Source: Elymus sibiricus (taxonomy: Eukaryota > Streptophyta > Magnoliopsida > Poales > Poaceae). From it: a stretch of DNA of 64,000 bases. This document shows, piece by piece, positions 54,670-64,000 of the stretch. Numbering within the stretch: position 1 is the first letter of the stretch; the number at the start of each line of letters is the position of its first letter. The notes beneath the pieces are model-generated. The model was not told the origin of the DNA. It did no database searches and saw only the letters and a list, made by a program, of their open reading frames with translations. Both the position numbers and the translations under genes were made by a program. The stretch spans positions 200,998,195 through 201,062,194 of the forward strand of contig CM077664.1 in assembly GCA_039707655.1 (NCBI GenBank), given 5' to 3'.

Positions 54670-56096
54670 TGAAAGCGCAGGTTATCTCCCAGAGGGGGGG
54701 GTGAATGGGAGATTATTAGAAATTCGTCAAACTCTGATGAATTTGACGAAGATCAGAGTGAAGAAATAGAAACGCAAGGGAAACTAAGTCCTCACAGAAT
54801 CAGAGTACATGCGATCAGGGTATGTAAGAGTGAAGAACATGCAATCATACAATCATACAAGCATGAAGAATATGAACTGAAGAAATGAAAGACGGGATGA
54901 TCAAATACTTCAGTTCAAATTCGTCAGAGGATAGATCACAAATTCTTTAGCAGCGGAATAAAGTAAGAGAGGGTGAGGAATTTGAAACCAGGTTGGCTCG
55001 GTGAAGACACAACAATTTGGTAGACCAGTTCCAGTTGCTGTATCAACTGTACGTCTGGTTGAGGCGGTTGAGTCGCAACTCAGAGGACACTCAGTCCTCA
55101 CCGTATTCCTCTTGAGCTAAGGTCACTTAGACCTCGCCCAATCACTCGTGGTAAGTCTTCAAGGCAGACTTCCGAAACCTTCACAGACTTGTTCACCGAC
55201 ATGCCACAATTACTCTTGGGTGCTCAGAACATGACGCCTAACCGTCTGGAGGAATGACAGTCCTCAAAGGTAACAAGCGTCGGATCACACAGATCAACTT
55301 CTTCAGTGATGCTCGGTCACTTAGGCTCTGGTTGGGTTTTCCTCACTTGGGTTCTCTCAAAGTCGTCAGAGGATGGGTTGCTCTCAAATGACAAGTGTCA
55401 AGTTCTCTTGGAGCAGCCAACCAACAAGTGGTTGTGGGGGGCGGCTATTTATAGCCAGGGGGCAACCCGACATGAATTGTCATAAATGCCCTTCACTGAT
55501 TCGACCGTTGTCAGGATAAGGATCCACTCGACAGCTGGCACGCGACGCAGCAACGGTCGGAAAATTGAACTCTCAATTTTGTCGGGGCACTCAATTTCCT
55601 CACGGTAGGCAGATCGCACTGGCGAACTCCTAACTCCTCATCCTGACCAAATTCGTCAGCGACCAAATGAACTTCGTCACCGTCGCTAGCAAATGCGTCA
55701 GCTGTACTGGAGATTTCCAAAGGCTTCACTCGAAGCGGCTTTTGTGTGTATAGGTTTGAATAAGTTTGAGCATCACTTTGGAAATGCGAAATATGTTTCA
55801 CCTAGACCCCCTTTAACAGTACAGTTTTTCCTATGACTCAAAGAAGAAGAAAAAGAAACTATGAAAGCAAAAGTCTTCAAGCTTCAAAGTCTTCACATCA
55901 ATTTCTTCAAAGGCCGTACCAATTTCATCACCAAATTCTTCACTTGAAGAAATCTATTTTTAGGGGCCGTCTTCCATGTGTTAAACCAAATCTTTAGGGA
56001 CTCTGTCTCCTGTGTATACTCACAAACACATTAGTTCCTCAACCTATTTGTTTTCAATACTCCAAAACCACTAAGGGGGCACTTGATGCACTTACA
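54670..56096 (-). repeat. Element B 3' LTR (1427 bp)
   Basis: In minus sense TGTAAGTGC...GCGCTTTCA; homologous over its length to 18450-19874. Minus-strand TATAAAT at 55453-55447. Confidence 0.92.
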
Positions 56097-56112
56097 ATCT
56101 CCCCCCTTTTGG
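56097..56112 (-). other. Polypurine tract of element B
   Basis: Minus strand AAAAGGGGGGAGAT directly against the LTR start. Confidence 0.75.
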
Positions 56113-56621
56113 TGATTGATGACAAATTGGTTAGGCTTTCAATGGGAGTAAAAATAATTGAAGTGTAAGTACGGAGTTTGAAGAAATTGATTACAAGATA
56201 TTGAGGAACTCCCCCTGAAGATGTGCATATGAGGAATTTGCTTTGGATTGCAAATGCACATGGCAGGTTGAAATTGTGGAGATCTCCCCCTATATCTTGG
56301 AATCCAATCATGCATGATCATAAGATATTTGAGGAATACGAATGTATGACAAAAATTGGTGTCTGACGAAATTGTGCATGCGTGATGAGCAGATATAATT
56401 AAGATCAGGGCATGCATATCAAATGTAGCAAAAGAGTCAGATGACCAACAGTTATTAAGTTACAACTCATCAAAGAGCAAATCCAATAAAGTTCAAGAGT
56501 TGCAACTTAAGCAAAAACAGCCCATATAATGACCCGCTTGAAGACTAACTCACATTTCTCCCCCTTTGTCATCAAATGACCAAAAGGAGACGAAATGGAG
56601 AGCTAACGCCCTTGAAGAAAA
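56113..56621. other. Non-coding 3' internal region of element B
   Basis: Contains CTCCCCC tracts (near 56210, 56286 and 56557) like those of element A; no supported frame. Confidence 0.5.
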
Positions 56622-59600
56622 TCATCGAGGACAAGTCGAGGGAGCGCCTGCGTTGTTGGGGTCGCGTGATGCTGATGGACCAGCCGCAGTGTCTTCAACC
56701 GCTTCATTTTCATCAGTTGTGCGCGATGAAGACTCTGAACTTGGCATAATAGGAGGAACTTGGGTTTTCTTGAACTTTTTCCTTTGCAGTTCTGCCGAGT
56801 CAAGGTTCATTTGGAAATCCATATCAGCAAGTTCTTCATCGGTCTTGAGGTGTGAGAGGATGGCCCATGATCTGTCAAAAATCTCGTGGAGATAATAGCG
56901 GTTTTTGCGTACTGAGTTATGCATCACAGTCATATTGGCTTAAATAGCAGCAAACTGACGCTTAACCCATCGGTGATTCTTGTCAACTTTCTGGTGCAAG
57001 CTTATGAGCAACTCACGGTCCGTCATGACACGTGGTGCTTCAGGTGCAGAGGATGGTCTTGAAGCATTTGCAGCAGTGTCCTGGCTAGCAGTTTCATCAG
57101 CATTGGAGCTGGAGATTGGTTGACGAAATTGTCCATCAAGGGGACGAATTCCTTCATCTACTGCAGCCTTGCCCTTGCCAGGAACAGAGGAGATGGTGCT
57201 CTGAAGAACTTCAACTTCAGGCAGATAACTTAAGTGATTTTGACAATCAGCCTTGTAGTGAATTGAAGACCGGGATCTGATGAATCTCATAATCCATGGA
57301 GTATACGGCTTCAAGTCAAACGGAGACTGTGCCATTGTGACCAAAGTCCTCATGAAGAAATTGTGAATGTTGGTGGGAGTACCATGAATAATATGGAACA
57401 ACAAATTCTTCATAATTCCCACAACTTCTTCAGTATTGGAATTGTGACCTTTAATGGGACCGAGGGTTTTTTGGACAGAATGCGATAGACCGTTCTTGGC
57501 ACATACAGCAAATCCTTCACTAGGAAGGGTGTCCTTGGAGCTTCTCCTTCAGCCATAGGCTTCATAAGCACTTGCATCAGATGGTTTGGCAGCTCAGGTT
57601 CTTCATATATTCTCCTTGCTTCTTTACGGGATGGATCGACAGGAAGAGCACGGAGAAGTTCGTCAACTGGTGCTTTGTAATGAGTGTCTTCACTCATCCA
57701 ATCCAGAGCCCATGTAGCAATGTCGTCAGCATTTCCAGAAAAGTGCACAGTTGCATAGAACTGAACAATTAGTTCTTCATTCCAATCGCAGACATCCGTG
57801 ATGAAGCTGAGTAGACCGACATCGTGAAGAACAGCCAGAACTGGCCGAAAGCACGGTAATGATTCCATATCCACGTGAGGTATATGGCGATGTGGGAATA
57901 CTTTGTTCTTGTCGCTTTGTTCTTGTCGAATAGGAGGGAGGCATAGTAGTTCATCTGAGTTCTTGTCCAGAAGCGCAGGCGCCTAATCTTGGCTGAGTCA
58001 TATGGGGACTCACCAATGAAGAAGTTCTTCTCTTTGAAGAAGTTGGCATTGTCGAACTGAGGCCGCTTGAGGACTCTGCCAATCTTTGGCATCACAGGAA
58101 CTGGTTGGATGTTGTGCAACCTTTGACGTACATCAAACAGTGGTCGTGGGGACCCAGTGGAATCATTTGGACTAGTCACGGCGAGAGCTCGAGCAACTTC
58201 CTCAGCTGTGGTAGTTGGAACCGTATCAGTATTAGCTGATGGAATTGAGTCTGCACGTGAAGGGAATGTATTGACGATATCAACCATTGGCTCATCTTGA
58301 GCAATTTCATCAGCTGCTGCAGCTGGAATTTCTTCAGGAATGCTTTGGAGTGATGGTTGTCTTTCCTCAGAGCCGGTGTGTATTTCTTCAGTGCGCACGG
58401 GCGACTAAGGCTCTAGAGTGAGGGGAGTGGTGACGGGTGAATTTGGGTGAGCTGCTTCCCAAAATTCATCACGAAGAACGGGTGTTGTATTACCATCAAT
58501 GTCCATGTCCTCTTCAGTTGGTTCACTACTTCCAGATGAAGTAGCAGCATGTTCTTCAGTCAACGGAGCTTGTGAGGGCATCCGTGACGAGACTTGGTGA
58601 AGCGAAGCATCTTCTTCAACTTCTATTTCTTCATCCACTTGCTGTATGGTAGCAGCAGAGTGGTTTTCAGCATCATCTTCATCAGCCTAAGGGATTTCAT
58701 ATTCCACCCCATACGGAACAATTTGATGATCATCATTGGCAGGAGCAGGGGGCGCTGATGAAATAGGAATGGCATCAATTGTTATGACAATTGAAGATAA
58801 TGTTGCCATCTTCAATTTCTTCATAGTTTCCGGAGCAGTGGGAGGAGCTGAAGCTTTTCTCTTTCTAGCTTCTTTCTCAGCAGCCTTTGTCCTCTTCACT
58901 TCTGATGCGGAAGGAAGGGTGATAATCTTCAAAGATGAAGGTATTGATGGTGCTGCTGCTGAGGATCTTGATGGTTCAGTTTCTTCAGGAACGACTGATG
59001 CAGTCGCCCTGGCAGTTTCTTCAGGAACAACTTCTTCAGTTGCCCTATCAGTCTCACTGGTCTGAGCTGTTTGTGATGGAGCTGAAGAACTGGAAGGAGG
59101 CACTATGCCGAACTTGGCAGCCTCACGTTGGTTGTGGTCTTCAACAACCTTCTTGGTTGCAGTGATGAATCTGTCACACACACCACAGCAGTGATTTGAC
59201 TGTCGTTCAAATTCTTCAGATAGTTGTTGTATTTCAGACTATAAAGTCACAAGCTGCTGAGGAGAAATAGAGAGCATGTTCTTCCGCAGCTCCTTCTCTT
59301 TCTGTAGTTGCTGTTTCCTTACCAGCTTTGCTTGAGCAATTTTGTGCTTCTCATCCAAGATGAATGCAGACAGCACATGGCTTGGGCCAGGAGGTAGGTT
59401 CAATTCATCAAGTGGCGTATCTGGCTTGGTGCACCAGATGTCAATGAAGTCCAGGAGCTTCTTGGGGTCCAGCAACATTGGAACTGAAGAACTTTTAGCA
59501 ATAGCAGCTTGCTCTTGCTTCCTTCTGAGAAACTCTGCGAGCTCATCTTCGTCAGCCAGCCCATGTTCGTCAACCTGAGGCACGACGGCCTTGCTCTTGG

Positions 59601-60462
59601 GACTTGGCCTAGTTCCACGGCCATCAGTGACCTTTTGCTTCAGCTTGGGCATAGAAGAAGATGGTTGCCCACGAGCTGAGGCACTTGATGCAGCAATTGA
59701 GGCTGTTGGAAAGCCCTCAGTGCACTGGCAAGATGCGAGCACGACCGGTGTTGAAGCTCTGGCTGCTGCCATTGATGAACTTGAAGCAGGAGGAGGCACT
59801 GAAGATTTTGAAATCTTGGGTGCTGAAGCCTTTGAAGCTGCCGGCTGGGCCACTGAGGGCTTTGGGACAGACGGCTTTGGCTTGTTGGCAGGCTTCTTCT
59901 GCATAGCCTTCTTTCGAGCGCTTGCACTGCCACTAGCATCTGCTTCAGCTGAGGCCTTTGTGGCCCTGTTGAATTCTTCAACAACCTTTTGGGCCTGTTT
60001 CTGTAATTTAGCTTGACGCTTGGCCCATTATTTGGGAAATTCTTCACCCCTTTTGATACTTGTGGGATGAGCGACTTGACCTTCAGCAAGCGGTGGCCTA
60101 TTGCACGGAGGCTTCACAGCAAAATCCTTCATGTATTTGGGAGTGACATATCTGTAATCTCTCCACTCGTACATCCAGTACCTTTTGATTTTCTGTGTAC
60201 GAGTTTTGCGCTGCTTCTTGGTCTCAGGGCCATGAATACTTTCATCTGGTGTGCAATACCCTGCATACAGATTGTCAGAAATCTCAAAAGCAGTGTGTAT
60301 TTCTTTCCTTTTGCCACCGTTTTGAGGCCTCTTTTCATCAGCCATTTTCTTCAGCTGAGGTTTTTGAACTCGTGAGGACCCTGAAGATGTTTGAAGGTTT
60401 TCCTCAAGCAATGCTGCAAATGAATTAATTTGATGAGAACCTAGTGATTCGTCGGCAGACAT
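56622..60462 (-). pseudogene. Broken accessory ORF2 of element B (~1280 codons, 'putative plant transposon protein'-like)
   Basis: ATG at 60462-60460. Order: N-terminal basic/acidic region, WMYEWRDYRY segment, Ala/Ser/Pro-rich linker with coiled coil (about 59240-59900), Ser/Glu-rich stretch, then the core with RRLRFWTRTQMNYYASLLFDK, WNEELIVQFYATVHF, WALDWMSEDTHY, and a C-terminal helical tail ending at 56622. In-frame stops lie at 60030, 59241, 58689, 58407 and 56942 (first base, minus sense); frame changes lie near 57770-57920 and 57410-57425. The core aligns by eye with element A's ORF2. All five stops fit Gln-to-stop C-to-T changes. Role unknown; the family is often annotated as a plant transposon protein without biochemical proof. 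Confidence 0.75.
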
Positions 60463-61064
60463 TATACCTGTGAATAGAGTATAGTTGCGAGGAAATAGGG
60501 AAGAGTCACATGCGTTCTCAGAGATTTTTCAAAAGTAAACCAGTTGAGGAAATTGACCCTTATCGTCTTGACGCAATTCACTAAGTGTTCTTGACCTAGA
60601 TTCTAGAGTTGTACAGATTGAAGCAATTGCACAATTGAGGAATCTAGTTGTTAAGTATAACTTAGATGAAAGATACTCAAGACTGGCCAAAAGGAAGTGT
60701 TGAAGAATTGGAAGTGGTAAAAACAGCACTTGAAGATTTTGTGGCAGTAAAAAGATCAAACTTGGGCTGTAAAAATAAATTTTAATTACCCCAAGGATGA
60801 ACTCGATGAAGTGGACGATGAGTCGAAGGAAATCGTCAGTTGAGATCTCTTGTGCCCTAACTTGGCGACGAGAGACGTCTACGGCGGCGGCGAAGGTGAA
60901 GAAATCCGCGGCCGGCGTGAGTACGACGGCGAAGAAGTCGAGGCAGTGAAGCTCTTCCTCTCCGGCGACGATGAGTTCCAGCGGCGGCGCTAGGGTTTTG
61001 AGAGCGACAGGGGCGCGAGAGTAAAGTGAGTTAGGGTTGACGAGGTCAAGCCTTTATATATGCG
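60463..61064 (-). promoter_or_regulatory. Candidate internal promoter, leader and intron of ORF2 (element B)
   Basis: Minus strand: TATATATAAAGG at about 61064-61051, a C-rich leader containing AAAACCCTAG (near 60990), a donor-like GGG/GTAATT (near 60793) and the acceptor-like CTATTCACAG at 60477-60468, five nt before the ORF2 ATG. The arrangement resembles an ordinary plant 5' UTR with an intron. Confidence 0.5.
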
Positions 61065-61430
61065 CGGTAAAAACTGAGAGGTCCGAAGATTTTGGACGGA
61101 TAGGCTCCTGGCGTTTCGCATCTGAGTGACACGCGTCATGCACGCATTTTGAACGCGCTTATCCACGCGTCGAAGACGCGGGATGAGGTTACTGTGGCAA
61201 CCGCCAAAAATTGATTAGAATATTTTCGAAATGTGTTCGCACTTTCTTTAGTTGTCAAGGACACAGTGAAGACTTTGAACAGTGTCAATTAGAACGCACA
61301 TGAAGAGATTGAGAACAGAGTGGTTTGAGTTTAGCATAGAGCGGAGCGGGTCCGATCACATCCACATAGATGATGAAAAACACTGTTTGTAGAATTAGCT
61401 ATATGTGGATGCTGTTGAGGACATGAGAAA

Positions 61431-61433
<3 letters not shown>
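61065..61433. other. Upstream region of the ORF2 promoter in element B
   Basis: No frame. Contains several CGCGTC/GACGCG motifs near 61130-61180 that could pair (ACGCGTC..GACGCG). Confidence 0.4.

Positions 61434-61514
<81 letters not shown>
61434..61514. repeat. (TA)n microsatellite, 81 bp
   Basis: About 40 uninterrupted AT dinucleotides. Confidence 0.97.
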
Positions 61515-61517
<3 letters not shown>

Positions 61518-62350
61518 CCCGTCTATTCTGCTAATATTGGCAGAATAGTTATTCTGCCCACATCCGAACTACACGCTCAACGCGAGGGCACTGCACTTTC
61601 TGAAGCAAAGGTACTGCAATACAAACACTAGTGAACTTCTCGTCAAAAAAATTGCACGTGGTGTTTTTTCGGTATTGTTTTTGATCTAATTTTTTAACCG
61701 TTCGTCGGAACGAGGCGTGTAATACGCCGTTGGAAAGCTATGGATTAGGCGCAACTTCGCCATGTTGAAATTTTTTCGAGATTCCTCGCGGTTTAAGAGC
61801 AGTTTCGAAAACGATGGGCGCCCGACGAGTGACAGCGAGCGTATTTTCGCGTTTTTTCGCAAACCGCTTGTCGGAATGAAGCAAATGATACGCCGTTGGA
61901 AAGATATCGTCGAGGCGCAACTTTTTCATATATATTACTTTATCTAATTCCTTACGGATTAAGAGCAGTTTCAAATTTACTAAATCGCGGAATTCTGTTT
62001 TTTCAAATTTTTGCAATTTTTTGGTACTGTTTTCATTCCAGTTTTTTAACCGTTTGTCCAAATGAGGCGTGTGATATGCCATTGAAAAGCTACGGACGAG
62101 GCACAACTTTCATATGTACAAATGTTTTCGAGATTCTTTACGGTTTTAAATTAATTTTGAAAATGGTGTGGTGGACGACGGGTGGCAGCGGCCGTTTTTC
62201 AGCGAATTTTTACAAACCGCTGGTCGGAATGATTCAAATGACACGCCGTTGGAAACATATCGACGAGACGCAACTTTTTCATGTAGAACACCCTCTCTAA
62301 TTCCTTACGGTTTAAGAGCGGTTTTGAAATTACCGAAATGCGAACACTCT
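61515..62350. repeat. Degenerate tandem repeat, ~352-bp period with two half units
   Basis: The landmark CGCCGTTGGAAA(G/C) recurs at 61725, 61891, 62077 (as TGCCATTGAAAAG) and 62244. The spacings of 166, 186 and 167 bp make 352-353 bp for every second unit. Each is preceded by a CCGYTTGTCGGAATGA-like block and followed by GAGGCGCAACTT. Confidence 0.8.
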
Positions 62351-63340
62351 GTTTTTCGCGACACCAAAATCGACGAGTGTACTGCATTAGACAGAAAACC
62401 GCACTGCTTCAGACAGAAAACCGCACTGCATCCGACGGGCAAGCAAACTGCATAATTTCTTTTGTCGGACATAAATTTTCTCAGACGAGAAAGTGGACCG
62501 CACCAGACATCGGGCGTAAGTTAACCGCGACACTATCGAGAAGTGAATCGCATTACTTTTTTTCATCGTTTCCGTAATATTTTTTTCCTGCACTTCACGT
62601 TGGGGAGTAAGTGAACCACGACATTATTGAAAGTGAACTGCGACACTACCCCGAAAATGAAACGCATGAGTTTTTGTTGTCTTTTTTTCTAACTTTTTTA
62701 TGAACGAGAGTGGACTACAGAGACGAGGGAAGTGAACCACATCAATTTGTGTCAAATTGTGTCTCTATTCAAACTTCTTCAACGAAAAAGAAAGGGAACT
62801 TCTAAAAAAAAGGACTTTTTCGTGTTTTGAATTGCGTGGATGAGGTAAGAGAACTGCATTAGTTTGTTCAGAAGTGCATGAACATGGTTGAGTGAACACC
62901 ATTATTATTTCTATATCTTTTTGTGTGTGTTTTTTCTGATTGCGCGTGACAAAAAAGTGAGCTACATACACATGAAGGTAACAAGTGAGAACCGCATGGT
63001 TGGAAAAACATAACCACCACATTTCTTCAAAGTGTGGGCGAACCTAAACTGCATCCAGAAAGAAGTGAACTTCGTTGTGTTTTTTTTCCTTTTTCTCTAT
63101 CTGCAAAGTGAACCTCCAAAGGATTTACAACAAACTGCATCCACAAAATAATTCACTTCTTTTTCCTTTTTTTACTAATTTTTTTGAGCAGTGAACCGTA
63201 GAAAACAAAAACAAAGCATACAAAACACACACACAAAAATGCTTTCTTTTTGGGCTACTCTTAGGTGTACTAGACCACTCACGATGCCGAACTGTGCCAC
63301 AACGGAAATTGAACCGCACGCATGTGAACTTCATGAACAG
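62351..63340. repeat. Degenerate array built on GTGAACCGCA-like words
   Basis: Words such as GTGAACTGC, GTGAACCAC, AACCGCA and ACTGCAT recur every 25-60 bp, separated by T-rich runs. No coding. Confidence 0.55.
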
Positions 63341-64000
63341 CGTGGAGAGAGGACAGGAAACGGCAGCAACAATTCAGTGTTCCACAACAGGAACCGTCCA
63401 AATTGGGGAGTTCTCCACCCGCCGCCCCAGTCGGATCTGGATGAGCAGCCGGTAAGCTCCTCTGTTGCTTGGCTGGCAGCGACGCATGAGCCCCCAACGC
63501 TCGAGGGCACGGCCGTGCTGCCCGATTTGCACGCAAAACCTGCCGTGTCTGCCGCTGCGAGGTCACTGCGTCCTGTGGGCGCTGGTTGGCCTTCTCGCCG
63601 GTGGCTATCCCACTGAAACGCCCAAGACTGCAAGCGCAGGAGCACTGAACCGCTGCACGCACGCCTCCGAGCTGCACGTCCACGGTCGCCAAGCTGCACG
63701 TCCACGTCCGCGACTGAACAGTGGTAGCCAAACTGCATCGGGGAAAGCAACCGAGCTGCACTCGAGCGGCGCCCGAGCACCACTGCTGAGCGCTCAAGCG
63801 AGGTGGAGGAGCTGCTGCGCGTGGCGGCTATGGGGAGGCCGACGCCCACGGCGCTGGCGAGTCCCACCTCCACTGCCTGACCGAGTAGAAGCAGATCAAG
63901 AGGCCCTCCCTTGGGGAAAATCGCAGTTGAATTATGGCCTCGCGTTAGTCGGAGTCGATGGGGCCCGGATCCGCTGTCGGTGGTGGCCAGATCCCGTACC
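63341..64000. other. GC-rich unassigned DNA to window end
   Basis: Overlapping frames on both strands without family motifs; CTGCACGTCCACG repeats near 63675 and 63705. May be the start of a gene-like or transposon-captured segment cut by the window edge. Confidence 0.35.

Larger units (their letters stand above)
54670..61433 (-). mobile_element. Element B: C-family LTR retrotransposon carrying ORF2
   Basis: The 3' LTR (54670-56096) belongs to the same family as element C's LTR, but the element lies on the minus strand. Polypurine tract at 56097-56112. The interior shows only the long broken ORF2 and its promoter; no gag or pol is found up to the (TA)n tract at 61434, where recognisable element B sequence ends. 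The 5' LTR and TSD are not in the window, so the true right end is unknown. Confidence 0.75.

Noticed and set aside
60790..61064. Possible host-gene promoter and 5' UTR
   Set aside because: TATA, C-rich leader and intron-like signals look gene-like, but the only downstream frame is ORF2 inside an LTR element, so I assigned them to the element.

Overview
The window looks like nuclear intergenic DNA of a Triticeae grass (wheat/barley/rye type). It is a nested pile of transposable elements, and I found no convincing host protein-coding gene, rRNA, tRNA gene or CRISPR array. The strongest clue to the organism is a full-length Copia element of the Angela/BARE1/WIS group. Stowaway MITEs, a long-TIR Mutator-like element and grass-type LINE remnants agree with this. 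Family names rest on recognition, not on a database search.

Layout. (A) 1-9687, minus: a Copia-like element with gag but no pol, plus a broken accessory reading frame (ORF2); its left LTR is cut by the window edge. A sits in (G) 9688-13648, plus: the 3' end of a Gypsy-type element, with the pol C-terminus, an extra small ORF behind an LTR-like internal promoter, and an LTR. Then 13649-17480 holds DNA-transposon-like debris, a 192-bp tandem repeat, a TIR element and GC-rich low-complexity DNA. (L) is a LINE ORF2 remnant (17480-18449 and 25738-26236), split by (C) 18450-25737, plus: a degraded gag-pol Copia with 5-bp TSD. (D) 27763-32257, plus: a compact young Copia with 147-bp LTRs and no recognisable capsid domain. 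(R) 32569-33905, minus: a poly(A) retroposon with 13-bp TSD. (M) 34147-36457: a MULE with 9-bp TSD and TIRs of about 400 bp. (F) 38590-39595, minus: a Copia RT fragment. (S) 39596-43502: a 3.9-kb solo LTR. (E) 43503-43972 plus 52934-54669, minus: an LTR element with no visible coding, split by (N) 43973-52933, the intact Angela-type copy. (B) 54670 to about 61433, minus: an element with the same LTR family as C but carrying ORF2. 61434-64000 is a (TA)n tract and repeat-rich DNA of unknown class.

How the parts relate. C encodes the usual Copia proteins. B has C-type LTRs but shows only ORF2, so B may be a non-autonomous partner of C's family. A carries a related ORF2 behind a different LTR. 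In both A and B, ORF2 follows a TATA-containing segment and the same 10-nt splice-acceptor-like sequence, which suggests a separately transcribed, spliced accessory gene. G shows a parallel design: an LTR-like promoter between pol and a 3' ORF. Several promoters also carry arrays of short CGGT-NNN-ACCG palindromes just upstream of the TATA box. These shared designs are the most interesting content of the window. The best evidence for recent activity is N (intact ORF, LTRs differing at about nine bases plus one 39-bp unit) and D (one LTR difference in 147 bp).
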